The translations under genes were made by a program, and so were the position numbers. This document shows, piece by piece, positions 1-8,081 of a stretch of DNA of 64,000 nucleotides; the stretch's first letter is position 1; each line of letters starts with the position of its first letter. Below the pieces are notes generated by a model, which made no database searches, was not told where the DNA came from, and saw nothing but the letters and a program-made list of their open reading frames with translations. The DNA comes from Pseudomonas neustonica (lineage in GTDB: Bacteria > Pseudomonadota > Gammaproteobacteria > Pseudomonadales > Pseudomonadaceae): positions 1-64,000 of the forward strand of contig NZ_RKKU01000024.1 of assembly GCF_003797945.1 (NCBI RefSeq), written 5' to 3'.

Positions 1-114
1 GGCTTCCTCCAGATTCGCAGTCACCCGCGACACCCTTGCCTCTGGCTAACACTTCCCCTTGCCGGGCGTGTAGAGGACTTTCACCTCCAAGTGAGTGCGC
101 CCTGCCGGGCGCAC
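1..114 (-). mobile_element. Group II intron, 5' end (continues off the left edge)
   Basis: Read on the minus strand, the sequence starts with GTGCGCCCGG at position 114 and continues with a GC-rich hairpin and a GGAGGTGAAAGTCCTC element. I recognise this as the 5' portion (domain I) of bacterial group II introns. Only the first 114 nt lie in the window, so no reverse transcriptase/maturase gene can be seen. The presumed 5' splice site directly follows a minus-strand terminator. Insertion just after a terminator hairpin is characteristic of group IIC introns, but the class cannot be settled from this fragment. Recognition is from memory of the family, not from a search. Confidence 0.6.
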
Positions 115-145
115 CATAAAAAAACCCTGCCGGGGCAGGGTTTTC
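115..145 (-). terminator. Rho-independent terminator after the GHKL/STAS operon
   Basis: A perfect 11-bp stem (AAAACCCTGCC at 121-131, GGCAGGGTTTT at 134-144) with a 2-nt loop is followed on the minus strand by a run of seven T. It lies directly downstream of the minus-strand gene ending at 159 and directly upstream of the group II intron boundary. Confidence 0.85.
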
Positions 146-158
146 AATGAGTGGTTAT

Positions 159-626
159 TCACCTTTGAAACGATGAAGAATATGCTTTCTCCAATTGCTG
201 TATTAAGTCGTGCATCCGACTATTTATTTCATACAACGCAGGGTCGTCACATGAAAGCACGCGCCTGGGCGTAGCTCTATAGGCATTATGAGCAGTGATT
301 GACTGCCGAACACTTTGAGCATTTACCACCTGCCCATTGTCATCTTTCAGACACAAATGCTGGAGGTTCCTTTCCAGCCTCATCAAGGATGGATCAATGA
401 CGGAAGCAATCCGCGCAGCATCATCATCATCCTCACAAGTAAAGTAGGCAACCGCTTGTTCGCAAAGCGCTTCGACTTGGCTTATTGTTCTATCAAGAAA
501 TCCTCTGATTTCCTTTCTGGTCTCGCGAGCGTTATTGTCGGCCGAAACAACCTTCCAGCCAATGGCAATAAACAGCGCAGGTACAGCGACACGCAGAAGC
601 TCCCAGGTTGTCTGAGCCCCATCCAT
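159..626 (-). CDS. Small membrane-anchored hypothetical protein
   Basis: A 155-residue protein of unknown function. Residues about 8-27 form one hydrophobic helix near the N-terminus ([18 protein letters not shown]). The remaining chain is soluble, helical and acidic, with a DDDD stretch near residue 66. It is the third gene of a minus-strand operon: its start lies 3 nt after the stop of the STAS-like gene, and a strong terminator follows it. The tight coupling to an ATPase/STAS pair suggests a membrane-acting partner or effector of that pair. That role is inferred from context only; no family was recognised. Confidence 0.75.
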   Translation of the reverse strand: MDGAQTTWELLRVAVPALFIAIGWKVVSADNNARETRKEIRGFLDRTISQVEALCEQAVAYFTCEDDDDAARIASVIDPSLMRLERNLQHLCLKDDNGQVVNAQSVRQSITAHNAYRATPRRVLSCDDPALYEINSRMHDLIQQLEKAYSSSFQR

Positions 627-629
627 AGA

Positions 630-956
630 TTAAACGCTCCTTGCTTCCTTCATGAATTTCCATGCTTCGTCTATGTAACTCTTTACTGAAAACCTAATCT
701 CTAAGCGATTTTTCAACTGCATGTATGTGAAGCCGTGATAACGAATTAAGCCTGCAAACGCCTCGTCCAGGAAAGATGAACCTAGCGCAAGACAGCCTTC
801 CAAATCGACAACTACTCGTTCACTTTCCGCAAAAGCCGGAAGCAAGCGATCAACCCGGAACTCCTCACCTGAGTATGGGCCATCCTTCTTTCTTCTGACG
901 CATGGAAGCTTTGAAAAACTAGTAGCAACTTTGATCATGGTCTCACTCATCTTCAT
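630..956 (-). CDS. STAS-like domain protein (DUF4325 type)
   Basis: A 108-residue single-domain protein resembling the STAS-like DUF4325 family. It has a short N-terminal strand, then a VVVDLEGC strand and an SSFLDEAFAGL helix. These correspond to the strand and loop region where anti-anti-sigma STAS proteins carry their switch serine. Its start overlaps the end of the upstream GHKL-ATPase gene by 14 bp, implying translational coupling. In SpoIIAA/SpoIIAB-type systems a STAS protein is the partner of a GHKL kinase, so the two are probably partners here. The family assignment is by pattern recognition; the function is unknown. Confidence 0.75.
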   Translation of the reverse strand: MKMSETMIKVATSFSKLPCVRRKKDGPYSGEEFRVDRLLPAFAESERVVVDLEGCLALGSSFLDEAFAGLIRYHGFTYMQLKNRLEIRFSVKSYIDEAWKFMKEARSV

Positions 957-2052
957 GCCTATGAATTCGATTGAATTCCTCTACGGGAATACTCCACTGA
1001 ACAATGGTCCCGCCTATGCTTTTTTTGTGGCTTTTGGCAAATCGCTTGCCAAGCTCACCATCAAAACCAAAAATACCGTTGTTACTGTGAATTTCCATCA
1101 CACCAACCTTGGAGTTTTTAACAACCTTCAAAATATCTTTCAGGCCTTTACCGCGAGAGCCCTCTTCTGTCCTTGTACGACCAAGCTTCAAAGCCAACTC
1201 AATCAGCGAGTGATCTTTCGATTTTTTACCCGCTAACCTCATCAAAAACTGCTCAGCCTCTTCGGGCCAAGTGCGCCTCAAAGTCCGAGGGATCCCTGCG
1301 CCAAGGTCGCAAATAACAACCCAGAAAATGCCGTCTTTTTCGCGAGCAAATGCCCACCATTTCATATTGACTGGAGAGGGGTTCCCATCGTTCCGTGGAA
1401 GTACGTAAGCGTGCTCAGATGAGTTGGCAATCGCCTCAGCCATGCCTGTGGTGACAGCAAGTCGCAGTTCAGTATTCGCCCCCTCAATCAGAACAGAAGG
1501 AAGCAATTCAGCTACGGCATCGAAGTCACCCTCAGTACCAGAAGCGTACATCCAGTTCACCACGCTTTCGTGATCAACCTTCTCTATTCTATTCTCGAGA
1601 CCAAAGCGCTCTAAAAGCCCCACGTGCTGAAAAAGCTGCTCTACTACCTCATCTTCAGGGTAGTTAGGAATGAGCTTCCTCCTGCTCATATCGCACTCCA
1701 TCAAGCGCTCAAGTTCTGCCAAAAGGAGAATCGTGCCACTTGGATGAAGCATCTTGATTTTGGAGAAGTCAATATAGACGCTGCTTATCCGTCCATCCAG
1801 AGCAGCCGACCGAATTTTGTGCAATAGGTCTAATAGGCTGCGCCTATGCGCTTTCGTCGTGATACATACAGTCTCAGGAAGTACAAATTTTCGGCTAGCA
1901 AAAAACCGACTGTCCTTTTTTTGCTTCTCTAGAAGGCGCTTCCCGCGCCGCCTAGCCTTGGTTTCACGAAGCAGAGCGCGCTTGATAGCACGCTGCACGC
2001 GGCGAACGGCGCGCTTTTGCTTGGCTTTTTCTTCCTTAGAAAGCCTTTTCAT
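943..2052 (-). CDS. GHKL-type ATPase with N-terminal STAS-like domain
   Basis: A 369-residue protein. Residues 1-50 are an extremely basic helix rich in K/R. About 55-165 look like a STAS-like fold (VYIDFSKIKMLHPSGTILLL). About 190-360 are a GHKL/HATPase domain: N-box EAIANSSEHAY, G1 box CDLGAGIP, and G2 box EEGSRGKGL. There is no HisKA dimerisation domain, so it resembles an anti-sigma-type ATPase/kinase rather than a classical sensor kinase. It is the first gene of a three-gene operon placed inside or at the end of the prophage tail genes. A TATAAT box lies about 36 bp upstream of the start. Host-modulating or anti-phage cargo is inferred from location and architecture. Confidence 0.8.
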   Translation of the reverse strand: MKRLSKEEKAKQKRAVRRVQRAIKRALLRETKARRRGKRLLEKQKKDSRFFASRKFVLPETVCITTKAHRRSLLDLLHKIRSAALDGRISSVYIDFSKIKMLHPSGTILLLAELERLMECDMSRRKLIPNYPEDEVVEQLFQHVGLLERFGLENRIEKVDHESVVNWMYASGTEGDFDAVAELLPSVLIEGANTELRLAVTTGMAEAIANSSEHAYVLPRNDGNPSPVNMKWWAFAREKDGIFWVVICDLGAGIPRTLRRTWPEEAEQFLMRLAGKKSKDHSLIELALKLGRTRTEEGSRGKGLKDILKVVKNSKVGVMEIHSNNGIFGFDGELGKRFAKSHKKSIGGTIVQWSIPVEEFNRIHRHEDE

Positions 2053-2073
2053 GACATTTCATCGCCAAAACTA

Positions 2074-2093
2074 GGGGGGGGGGCGAGATTATA
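2074..2093 (-). promoter_or_regulatory. Promoter -10 box and 10-bp homopolymer of the GHKL/STAS operon
   Basis: On the minus strand TATAAT occupies 2093-2088 and is followed after four bases by ten consecutive C (G on the plus strand, 2083-2074). The expected transcription start falls at the edge of this run. No convincing -35 box lies 17 bp upstream, so the promoter may be weak or activator-dependent. The run length could vary by slippage. Confidence 0.5.
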
Positions 2094-2123
2094 TGAGTTC
2101 CAAACTCAACCTACTACCCCATA

Positions 2124-2501
2124 TCAAGATACTGTCAGCAACCGAAGATCCACCAAGTAGGAGCTATCAGCGTTTGAATAGGTCTCTCGCTCCAAAGGCT
2201 CTGCTTTCAACGGCGCCCCGCTGCGATCCCAGATAACCATATACTCACGCCCATCAGCCAGCAACAACTCCATTGGCACGCTGGGTTGATCGCGCAGTGC
2301 TTCCAGTTGCCGCACTACTGACAGCGGCGTCCACACCCCTCCGTTGCTGCGCAGGTCAATGCTGCGTCCCTGCAGCTTTGTCCCTTCCTGCACCAGCAGC
2401 GCCCCAGTCAGCGAGTACTCAATGGTTTGCTCGATGGGGTTGTGATCAAACTCGTTGACCCACTGGAAGTCATCATCCAGTTCTATGCCTGCTAGCCGCA
2501 T
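2124..2501 (-). CDS. Phage tail-associated protein
   Basis: A 125-residue protein directly after the tape measure gene; its ATG overlaps the tape measure stop by one base. The pattern of an aromatic N-terminal segment (FQWVNEFDHNPIEQ), TGALLVQEGTKLQGR, then a beta-rich LADGREYMVIW segment is one I recognise from small proteins of Pseudomonas and Burkholderia siphophages encoded just behind the tape measure. Its role in the distal tail is likely but unproven. It is the last recognisable tail gene in the window; homologues of lambda gpL, K, I and J are not seen. Confidence 0.65.
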   Translation of the reverse strand: MRLAGIELDDDFQWVNEFDHNPIEQTIEYSLTGALLVQEGTKLQGRSIDLRSNGGVWTPLSVVRQLEALRDQPSVPMELLLADGREYMVIWDRSGAPLKAEPLERETYSNADSSYLVDLRLLTVS

Positions 2502-5500
2502 TACATGCTCCTCAATCCAGCTTGCTCAAGAATCCCCAAAAGCGCCTCTTCTTGCCCTTCGCCTACGGTCAGATCCACGGAACTGCCGCGCGCGGTCTCT
2601 AGCCGAATAACCTTGCTTGGCTGAGTAGACTGCTGCACTGCGGGGGCTTCACTACCAGGCGCACTGGCTTGCGCTGGATGTTCCCGCTTGCTGCGGCGGG
2701 TCTCGTTGTTGATTGATTGCAGCACGCTCATGGCTTCACCCAAGTTGCGCAAAGCCTCACCATTGCCCGCCGCGCGGGCCTCGGCCATTTGCGCCTGCAG
2801 ATCACGTTGGCGACTTTCCAGCCTGCGCTTCTCAATGGCCTCGGTGTTGCCCTGCAGGCGGTCCAGTTCGTCCCGCAGGCCATCCAGCGTGCTGCGGCTG
2901 CTATTGCCTAGTTCCTGCATGCGCTGGCTAGCACTAGCAATGGCCGCATCCAGCTGCTGCAGATCGCTATCTTCCAGCAGATCCAGCTGATTACGGGCGC
3001 GTGAGGCTTCGCGAATAAAGTCACCCAGCCCCACCGCGCCTGAGTCGTAGCCCTCCATCAGCGTCTGCAGTGATGCGGTTTGCTCCAGAAACTGCTTCTG
3101 CAGCTGCCGACTGGCGAACAGGGTTTCATCTGCCCAGCGCGCAAACGGTCCCCGAAACTGATCAGCCAGCCCCGCCTGCAGGTCGCCTAGCTTCTCATTC
3201 ACAATGCTCAGCGATGCGGCCGTGCCTTCCAGGCTGCTGGTGTCCAGATCAATATCGACACTGCTGATGCCTTTCAGCGAATCGAACGCCTCCAGCGCCT
3301 TGCTACTCAGCTCGGCCAGAGGCGACCGGGCGGCGGTCATCACGTCATCAAAGAAGGTACTAAAGGCATCACGAAAGACGGCCTGCTGCTCAGCACGCGC
3401 TGATGCCGCCGCCGCTTCTGCATCAGCCTGCGCTGCCAGTGCTTCGCTGACCGACTGCAGCTGCTTCTCCAGATTGCTCTGAGCGTCCGCCTGGTCGCCG
3501 GTGGATTTAGTCAGCTTCTCTTGCTGTTTCTCCAGCGCGGCGACCGCCTTTTTGTACTCGTCAACACTGAGCTTTCCATCCTCATACAGCTTGCTGATGG
3601 CTGACCGCAGCTTGCTGATATCAACATCAGTCTGTGCGCTGCCGATAGCTCTCTGCACATCGGCGAAGTCTTCCAGCTCGGCGATTACATCCGAGAGTGA
3701 CGCAGCCGTTTTCGCAGCTTCGCCGCCGATAGCATCCAGCTTGTCTGCAACAATGCCCAAGCCTGCGGCGTATTCCTGCTGCGTGATAGCGCCCTCTTGA
3801 TAAGCTCGCAACATCGCAGCCCGCAACCCTTCCAGCTGGGCCACGGTGCTCGCGGTGTCGATCAGCTTTTGGGCTTGAGCAAAATCAGCGATAGCCTCTG
3901 TGCCGCTAACCGCCGCGTCAATGGCTGCGTCTTTTATCTGCTCCTGGTTATTGATCAGCTCGTCAGCCAGCGCCTGATTCAGCATGCGCTGTTGTTCTGT
4001 TGCACTCGCTACGGCGCCAACAACCTCTCGCTGAGTATCTGCAACGGCATCAGCACCCGATGACCATGCATTGCGGATATCGGCCATATCCTGCTTAAAC
4101 TGATCTGCTGCGCCATCGGTCAAACCATCAAGCACCTTGCGGGCCTTGGCTACGCCGGCCTGCAGCTTCTCGCCACCCAGCATGTCAGGTATCGCGTCCG
4201 CGAACTCACCAATTACTCCCAACGACTTTGAAAGCGTGTACGTCAGAACCGTGACAAACCCCGACAAAAAAGCGGTCACCAGGTTAGCGCCGGTTCGCAA
4301 AGGCCGTGTGAACAGCTCTACTTTGCCCGTCAGGTCGTCGATGCGCTGGCCAAAGGTGTTAAACCACTCTGTGCTGTCATCAACCAACTGGTTAAAATCA
4401 ACAGCGCCCAGCTCGCGCGCGAACGCCTTTACCCGCTCAGTACCTTGAATGAACGCATTGCTCAGTGATTTTGCTAGCGCATCCAACCGTCCATCGCGGT
4501 CCATGCCCGCAATAGCATTGCCAACATCCAACAGCTGCCGCTTGACGTAATCCAGCGCCCCGCTTTTTGCGATTCGATCAAGAAAGTCGCCAGCAACATC
4601 GCGCAGGTTACTAACGATGCCGGTAAGGCGCGTCATGTTGGCAGCAGCAGAGCCCTCTGCTGCCGCGCCAATCTCTTTGATCAAGTCACTGATTACATCG
4701 CGGCCCAGCTTGCCCGCGCTGCTCAGCTTTTGCAGTTGCTCGGTGTTCTTGCCGGTGACCTTCTCTAGCAGATCCCACACCGGCACACCGCGCTCAACCA
4801 ACTGCAGAATCTCTTCACCCTGCAGCTTTTGCTTAGCCCAGGCCTGGCCGAGCGCCGATGAGATGCCTGTCAGCTTCTCCATCCCGCCGCCCAGCTTCTC
4901 AGACTGGTCGGTGATGGCCTGCAGCGTGCCGTCCATAGGATCAAGGCCAAACGCCTTGAGCAACGTGAACGCTTCAGTTACGTCTTGCAGCTGCAGCGGC
5001 GTATCACGGGTGAATTTCTTGATCCACTCGGTCGCCTGCTCGCCGCCCTCAATGGAGCCCATCAGCGCCGTTAGCTGGGTCTGCATGCCCTCGAACTCGT
5101 CGCCCGTGGACAGCATCGAGATAATGCCATCACGCAAGTACCCAACACCTGCTCCCAATCCCTGCAGGGCTTTGTCTACCAGGTAGATACTGACTAACCA
5201 CTTGCCAAACCGGATCGTTGCATCAGATACGCCCGTGCGCACGCCCTGCACTGTGCGCTGATACTCATCTGCTGAACGGGTGGCGCTGCGCTGCTGCCGC
5301 TCAAGATCCCGCAACTCTGTGGTGTTGTCTTTAAGCGCCCGCTTGGCCTCGTCAACATCAGCAGCCAGGCGCCGCTCTTCGTCTGCAAGTTTGCTGGTAT
5401 CCACACCAGCATCTTTTGCAGCTTTCTCAATCGCTTGAGTTTCAGCCGTGAGCTTATCCAGCTGCCGGGCAGCACGTGATGCTTCTTTCTCGGTTTCGCG

Positions 5501-5791
5501 CAGTGATATCTGTAGTCCTTTACTACCGGCGTTTCTCTCCAGTTCATCGCGCAGCTCTGTAGCACGCTTTTCGGTGCGCTCCAGCGTGCTGCGCACTCGG
5601 TCAGCAGCATCACTAGTGGTACGAAAAGCCGTTGCCAGGCCTTGGGCCGACTTGGCTTTATCAAACTCGTCACGCAGGCCCCTGCTTTTACTTTGCACAT
5701 CTTCAAGCGCCTTTGAGACCTTGCGCGCCTCGGGCGACATCTCGTCTTTGCCACGTAGGATGAACTGAATCAGGCGGTCTTTGATGCTCAT
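2501..5791 (-). CDS. Tail tape measure protein
   Basis: A protein of about 1,096 residues that sets tail length in siphophages. I chose the ATG at 5791 (MSIKDRLIQFILRG), because a longer reading would start inside the terminator of the gene upstream. Residues 1-200 are coiled coil, rich in E, K, R and A. About 200-330 hold hydrophobic stretches and the GGEQATEWIKKFTRDTPL segment common to tape measure proteins. The middle has two membrane-like helices (FLSGFVTVLTYTLSKSLGVIGEF), and the C-terminal third is again coiled coil with AQADAEAAAASA-type repeats. It is the largest gene of the prophage, as expected. Confidence 0.92.
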   Translation of the reverse strand: MSIKDRLIQFILRGKDEMSPEARKVSKALEDVQSKSRGLRDEFDKAKSAQGLATAFRTTSDAADRVRSTLERTEKRATELRDELERNAGSKGLQISLRETEKEASRAARQLDKLTAETQAIEKAAKDAGVDTSKLADEERRLAADVDEAKRALKDNTTELRDLERQQRSATRSADEYQRTVQGVRTGVSDATIRFGKWLVSIYLVDKALQGLGAGVGYLRDGIISMLSTGDEFEGMQTQLTALMGSIEGGEQATEWIKKFTRDTPLQLQDVTEAFTLLKAFGLDPMDGTLQAITDQSEKLGGGMEKLTGISSALGQAWAKQKLQGEEILQLVERGVPVWDLLEKVTGKNTEQLQKLSSAGKLGRDVISDLIKEIGAAAEGSAAANMTRLTGIVSNLRDVAGDFLDRIAKSGALDYVKRQLLDVGNAIAGMDRDGRLDALAKSLSNAFIQGTERVKAFARELGAVDFNQLVDDSTEWFNTFGQRIDDLTGKVELFTRPLRTGANLVTAFLSGFVTVLTYTLSKSLGVIGEFADAIPDMLGGEKLQAGVAKARKVLDGLTDGAADQFKQDMADIRNAWSSGADAVADTQREVVGAVASATEQQRMLNQALADELINNQEQIKDAAIDAAVSGTEAIADFAQAQKLIDTASTVAQLEGLRAAMLRAYQEGAITQQEYAAGLGIVADKLDAIGGEAAKTAASLSDVIAELEDFADVQRAIGSAQTDVDISKLRSAISKLYEDGKLSVDEYKKAVAALEKQQEKLTKSTGDQADAQSNLEKQLQSVSEALAAQADAEAAAASARAEQQAVFRDAFSTFFDDVMTAARSPLAELSSKALEAFDSLKGISSVDIDLDTSSLEGTAASLSIVNEKLGDLQAGLADQFRGPFARWADETLFASRQLQKQFLEQTASLQTLMEGYDSGAVGLGDFIREASRARNQLDLLEDSDLQQLDAAIASASQRMQELGNSSRSTLDGLRDELDRLQGNTEAIEKRRLESRQRDLQAQMAEARAAGNGEALRNLGEAMSVLQSINNETRRSKREHPAQASAPGSEAPAVQQSTQPSKVIRLETARGSSVDLTVGEGQEEALLGILEQAGLRSM

Positions 5792-5810
5792 GGGCTGGAT
5801 TCCGGGCAAT

Positions 5811-5838
5811 AAAAAACCCCGCACCGGCGGGGTTTTAT
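5811..5838 (-). terminator. Terminator after the zinc-ribbon membrane gene
   Basis: A 10-bp perfect stem (AAAACCCCGC at 5813-5822, GCGGGGTTTT at 5827-5836) with an ACCG loop. It has A/T-rich flanks on both sides and could act in both directions. It isolates the 5852-6610 gene from the tape measure gene, as expected for a gene expressed separately from the late operon. Confidence 0.8.
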
Positions 5839-5851
5839 TTAACTTAATTTG

Positions 5852-6610
5852 TTATTTCTTAGCAGGTAAGGTCATATCAGATAGGAGCCAGTCGGCAATT
5901 CCATGACGATGAAATATAAACCTAACCTCCTCACCACTTTCATCTGTGAAAGTTACAACAAAACGACTCAAGGACTCGTAGCCCATAGACGCGTCTTCAA
6001 AAGGTTTCTGAGCAGGCTGCTCATGCTCAGCGGGTAATACAGGTTCTTGCGAGTCTCCAGTGTCAGGCATTTCACCTCCCGCACCACCGGCTTTAACAGC
6101 TGCCATTGCAGGCTTTTCTCCCTGCATCATTCTCGCAATACCTGCAGGCGTAATCATCGAATCTACAACAGAGTCAACCACCTTAGATGCTAGAGCAATT
6201 CCCATTGCAGCAAACGGATTACCTTCTAGTTCAACAGTTACCTCCTCCATTATCCGCGCATTAACTTGGTCCTTCATATTCTGACGAAAGACAGGGTAAT
6301 CCACATGACTTGAGAGGGCTTCAGCATCCCGCTGTTCAACTGCTGACTGAATACTGTGAACCACTAGAAAGGGGGAAGCGACTACATAAAGAAGCCCAGC
6401 AACCAGCAACGCCCCCACTAAGTAAAAAAGCTTGCTGCCTCCTTTTCTGTCGGACACTTGCCGCAGGTTACTGGCTTCATTAGCGTTTGCAGCTTGGCTT
6501 TGACGTGCAAGGTACTTTGCGAAGTAAATATCACACTTCGGACACTTCCCCTCATCCTTCGCCTGCTCAGCCATGGTTAGTTCGTAATTACATGCAGGGC
6601 ATTGCTTCAT
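5852..6610 (-). CDS. Zinc-ribbon, single-pass membrane protein (DUF2939-like), probable moron
   Basis: A 252-residue protein. Its N-terminus has two CxxC knuckles (CPAC at 4-7 and CPKC at 23-26) typical of a zinc ribbon. A basic linker and one transmembrane helix at about 62-84 (FYLVGALLVAGLLYVVASPFLVV) follow. The rest looks periplasmic and resembles DUF2939 (VHSIQSAVEQRDAEALSSHVDY). It sits between the tail tube and tape measure genes, where siphophages usually encode the frameshifted tail assembly chaperone, and has its own terminator. It reads as acquired cargo rather than a virion gene. Its function is unknown; effects on the envelope or superinfection are possible but unsupported. Confidence 0.75.
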   Translation of the reverse strand: MKQCPACNYELTMAEQAKDEGKCPKCDIYFAKYLARQSQAANANEASNLRQVSDRKGGSKLFYLVGALLVAGLLYVVASPFLVVHSIQSAVEQRDAEALSSHVDYPVFRQNMKDQVNARIMEEVTVELEGNPFAAMGIALASKVVDSVVDSMITPAGIARMMQGEKPAMAAVKAGGAGGEMPDTGDSQEPVLPAEHEQPAQKPFEDASMGYESLSRFVVTFTDESGEEVRFIFHRHGIADWLLSDMTLPAKK

Positions 6611-6674
6611 TCAGGTATCCCTTCCTTTTTATGAAAGGGAAACCTTAGCACGAGAAAGTTGAGAGCAAATAGCC

Positions 6675-7418
6675 TTAGCCCGCGAGTTCCATCTGGCAGA
6701 ACTTGCTGATATCACTTGCCACGACAGTGTCATCGGCCAGCAGCTCACCCGGTGCTTCCAGCTTCAGGTATTCCTGACCCAGCACCTGCAGCTGGCTTAC
6801 CACGCCCAGTTTCACGCGACGCGGGCGAAGGCTGAAAGGTTCGCCGCTCTGTGCATCATTGAGACCAGCGATGTAGATTTCCAGCTCTACCGCAGGGGCA
6901 GTCATCATTTGCAGCACGCTGGAGCCGCGTGGCGTGTAGCTGGCCTTAATACCCGCACTGGTGATGTTGGTGGTAGACATCACAATGATGCCGTGTGGGT
7001 TCAGCAGGTAGTCGGTACCCGCTACCAACGGATCATCACCGGCTGTTTTCAATACCGGTGCCGGCGTCATGTTAGGCAAGTACTTGAACGGGATCAGTTC
7101 ACCCACTATGCCTTCACACGCTAAAGGCTCGTCGACAATCGCGGTGGTAGGTACTTCCGTTACCAGCGAGCGTGTTACCCGTGCAACGTTCTCCGGGGTC
7201 AGGTCGTACATGCCAATGCTGGCGGTCACGTCTGTGATGCGCTCACGCACGTTGCGGTTACCACCACCGCCACGGAAGTTTGGCAGCGTGGTGCGGTTGG
7301 TCTGGTAAGACAGGTTAAAGGCGTCACAGTTGCCGATATCCAGCAGTGCGGCCTGGCTCTGATAGGCGCGGGCATAGATGATGCCCTCACCCACAAACGA
7401 GCGGTCTACTTGTGCCAT
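6675..7418 (-). CDS. Major tail (tube) protein
   Basis: A 247-residue protein placed between the tail terminator/connector genes and the tape measure, the usual position of the tail tube subunit. The sequence is beta-rich with few charged stretches. It contains a GDDPLVAGTDYLLNPHGIIV segment seen in tail tube proteins of lambda-like Pseudomonas phages, and a late LRPRRVKLGVVSQLQVLGQEY beta region. The start ATG is preceded by AGAGGGACC. Assignment rests on synteny plus overall character. Confidence 0.8.
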   Translation of the reverse strand: MAQVDRSFVGEGIIYARAYQSQAALLDIGNCDAFNLSYQTNRTTLPNFRGGGGNRNVRERITDVTASIGMYDLTPENVARVTRSLVTEVPTTAIVDEPLACEGIVGELIPFKYLPNMTPAPVLKTAGDDPLVAGTDYLLNPHGIIVMSTTNITSAGIKASYTPRGSSVLQMMTAPAVELEIYIAGLNDAQSGEPFSLRPRRVKLGVVSQLQVLGQEYLKLEAPGELLADDTVVASDISKFCQMELAG

Positions 7419-7433
7419 GGTTGGTCCCTCTGG

Positions 7434-7631
7434 TTATTGCTTGGCGGCGGGCTCTGCCTTTGCAGGCGCAGCCGTTTGCTTGTCGGTTAGCGATTTGGGT
7501 GCTGATACAAACCCGTGTTTGATGGCGTGCTCTGCTACAGCGGGCGGCAGATCCTGCTCGCCCTTTTTGAACAGCAGCACTGCACCGCCCGTGGCGTAAT
7601 GAAACGCCTGGGTGACATTGTGTTTAGGCAT
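7434..7631 (-). CDS. Small phage protein (STY1053-family-like)
   Basis: A 65-residue protein starting MPKHNVTQAFHY. I preferred this start because it follows a GGAGGC ribosome-binding site, whereas the upstream in-frame start lies inside the previous gene. The KHNVTQAFHYATGGAVLLFKKGEQDLP motif matches my memory of the STY1053-type proteins found beside tail genes. The C-terminus is alanine/proline-rich. The function is unknown; it lies between the connector and tail tube genes, so a minor structural or assembly role is plausible. Confidence 0.65.
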   Translation of the reverse strand: MPKHNVTQAFHYATGGAVLLFKKGEQDLPPAVAEHAIKHGFVSAPKSLTDKQTAAPAKAEPAAKQ

Positions 7632-7642
7632 GATGCCTCCGG

Positions 7643-8080
7643 TTATTTCAGGGGTTGGACGTACGTGATTTGCAGCGGTAGAACGTGAGCAGCCCACACG
7701 CGGCCGGGGCCGGGCGGCAATGGCGATTCAGACTGGAACGCAGCCTTTTGCACGCCAATGGTCAATACCCCGGCTTTGTTGCCAGCCAGCGCAACCTTGA
7801 TGCCCAGCCGCGCAGCCCGGAGCACAGGCGCGAAGCCTCGCACTTTGGTAACCGCGGTGATGTTGATGGTCGTCTGTTCGCGCACGCTGCCGTGCCCAAC
7901 GCGCTCCAGCTCTTGCGTGTCGCCGGGCTGCAGCACGATGAACTGATCGGGCAGCTCCGGATCGGCAGCATCAAGCACGCGCAGCACGCTGTCTTCAAAC
8001 ACCAGCGCGCCAAACTCTGGCACCGCCGCCAGCCGCTGCTCCAGCTCGGCCAGCAGCAGGCTCTGAACGTCATCAGGCAT
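7643..8080 (-). CDS. Tail terminator / head-tail connector protein
   Basis: A 145-residue protein located after the head-tail joining gene and before the tail tube, where lambda gpU-like tail terminators are encoded. It has an N-terminal helix (LLLAELEQRLAAVPEFG), then alternating beta strands (QFIVLQPGDTQELERVGHGS, TTINITAVTKVRG) and a C-terminal LPLQITYVQPLK strand, compatible with that fold. The start lies 1 nt after the upstream stop. The assignment is positional and moderate in strength. Confidence 0.65.
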   Translation of the reverse strand: MPDDVQSLLLAELEQRLAAVPEFGALVFEDSVLRVLDAADPELPDQFIVLQPGDTQELERVGHGSVREQTTINITAVTKVRGFAPVLRAARLGIKVALAGNKAGVLTIGVQKAAFQSESPLPPGPGRVWAAHVLPLQITYVQPLK

Positions 8081-8081
8081 A

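Noticed and set aside
5194-5754. 186-residue minus-strand frame within the tape measure gene
   Set aside because: It lies in another frame of the same strand, is Arg/Lys/Ser-rich without pattern, and is covered by the long tape measure coding sequence.
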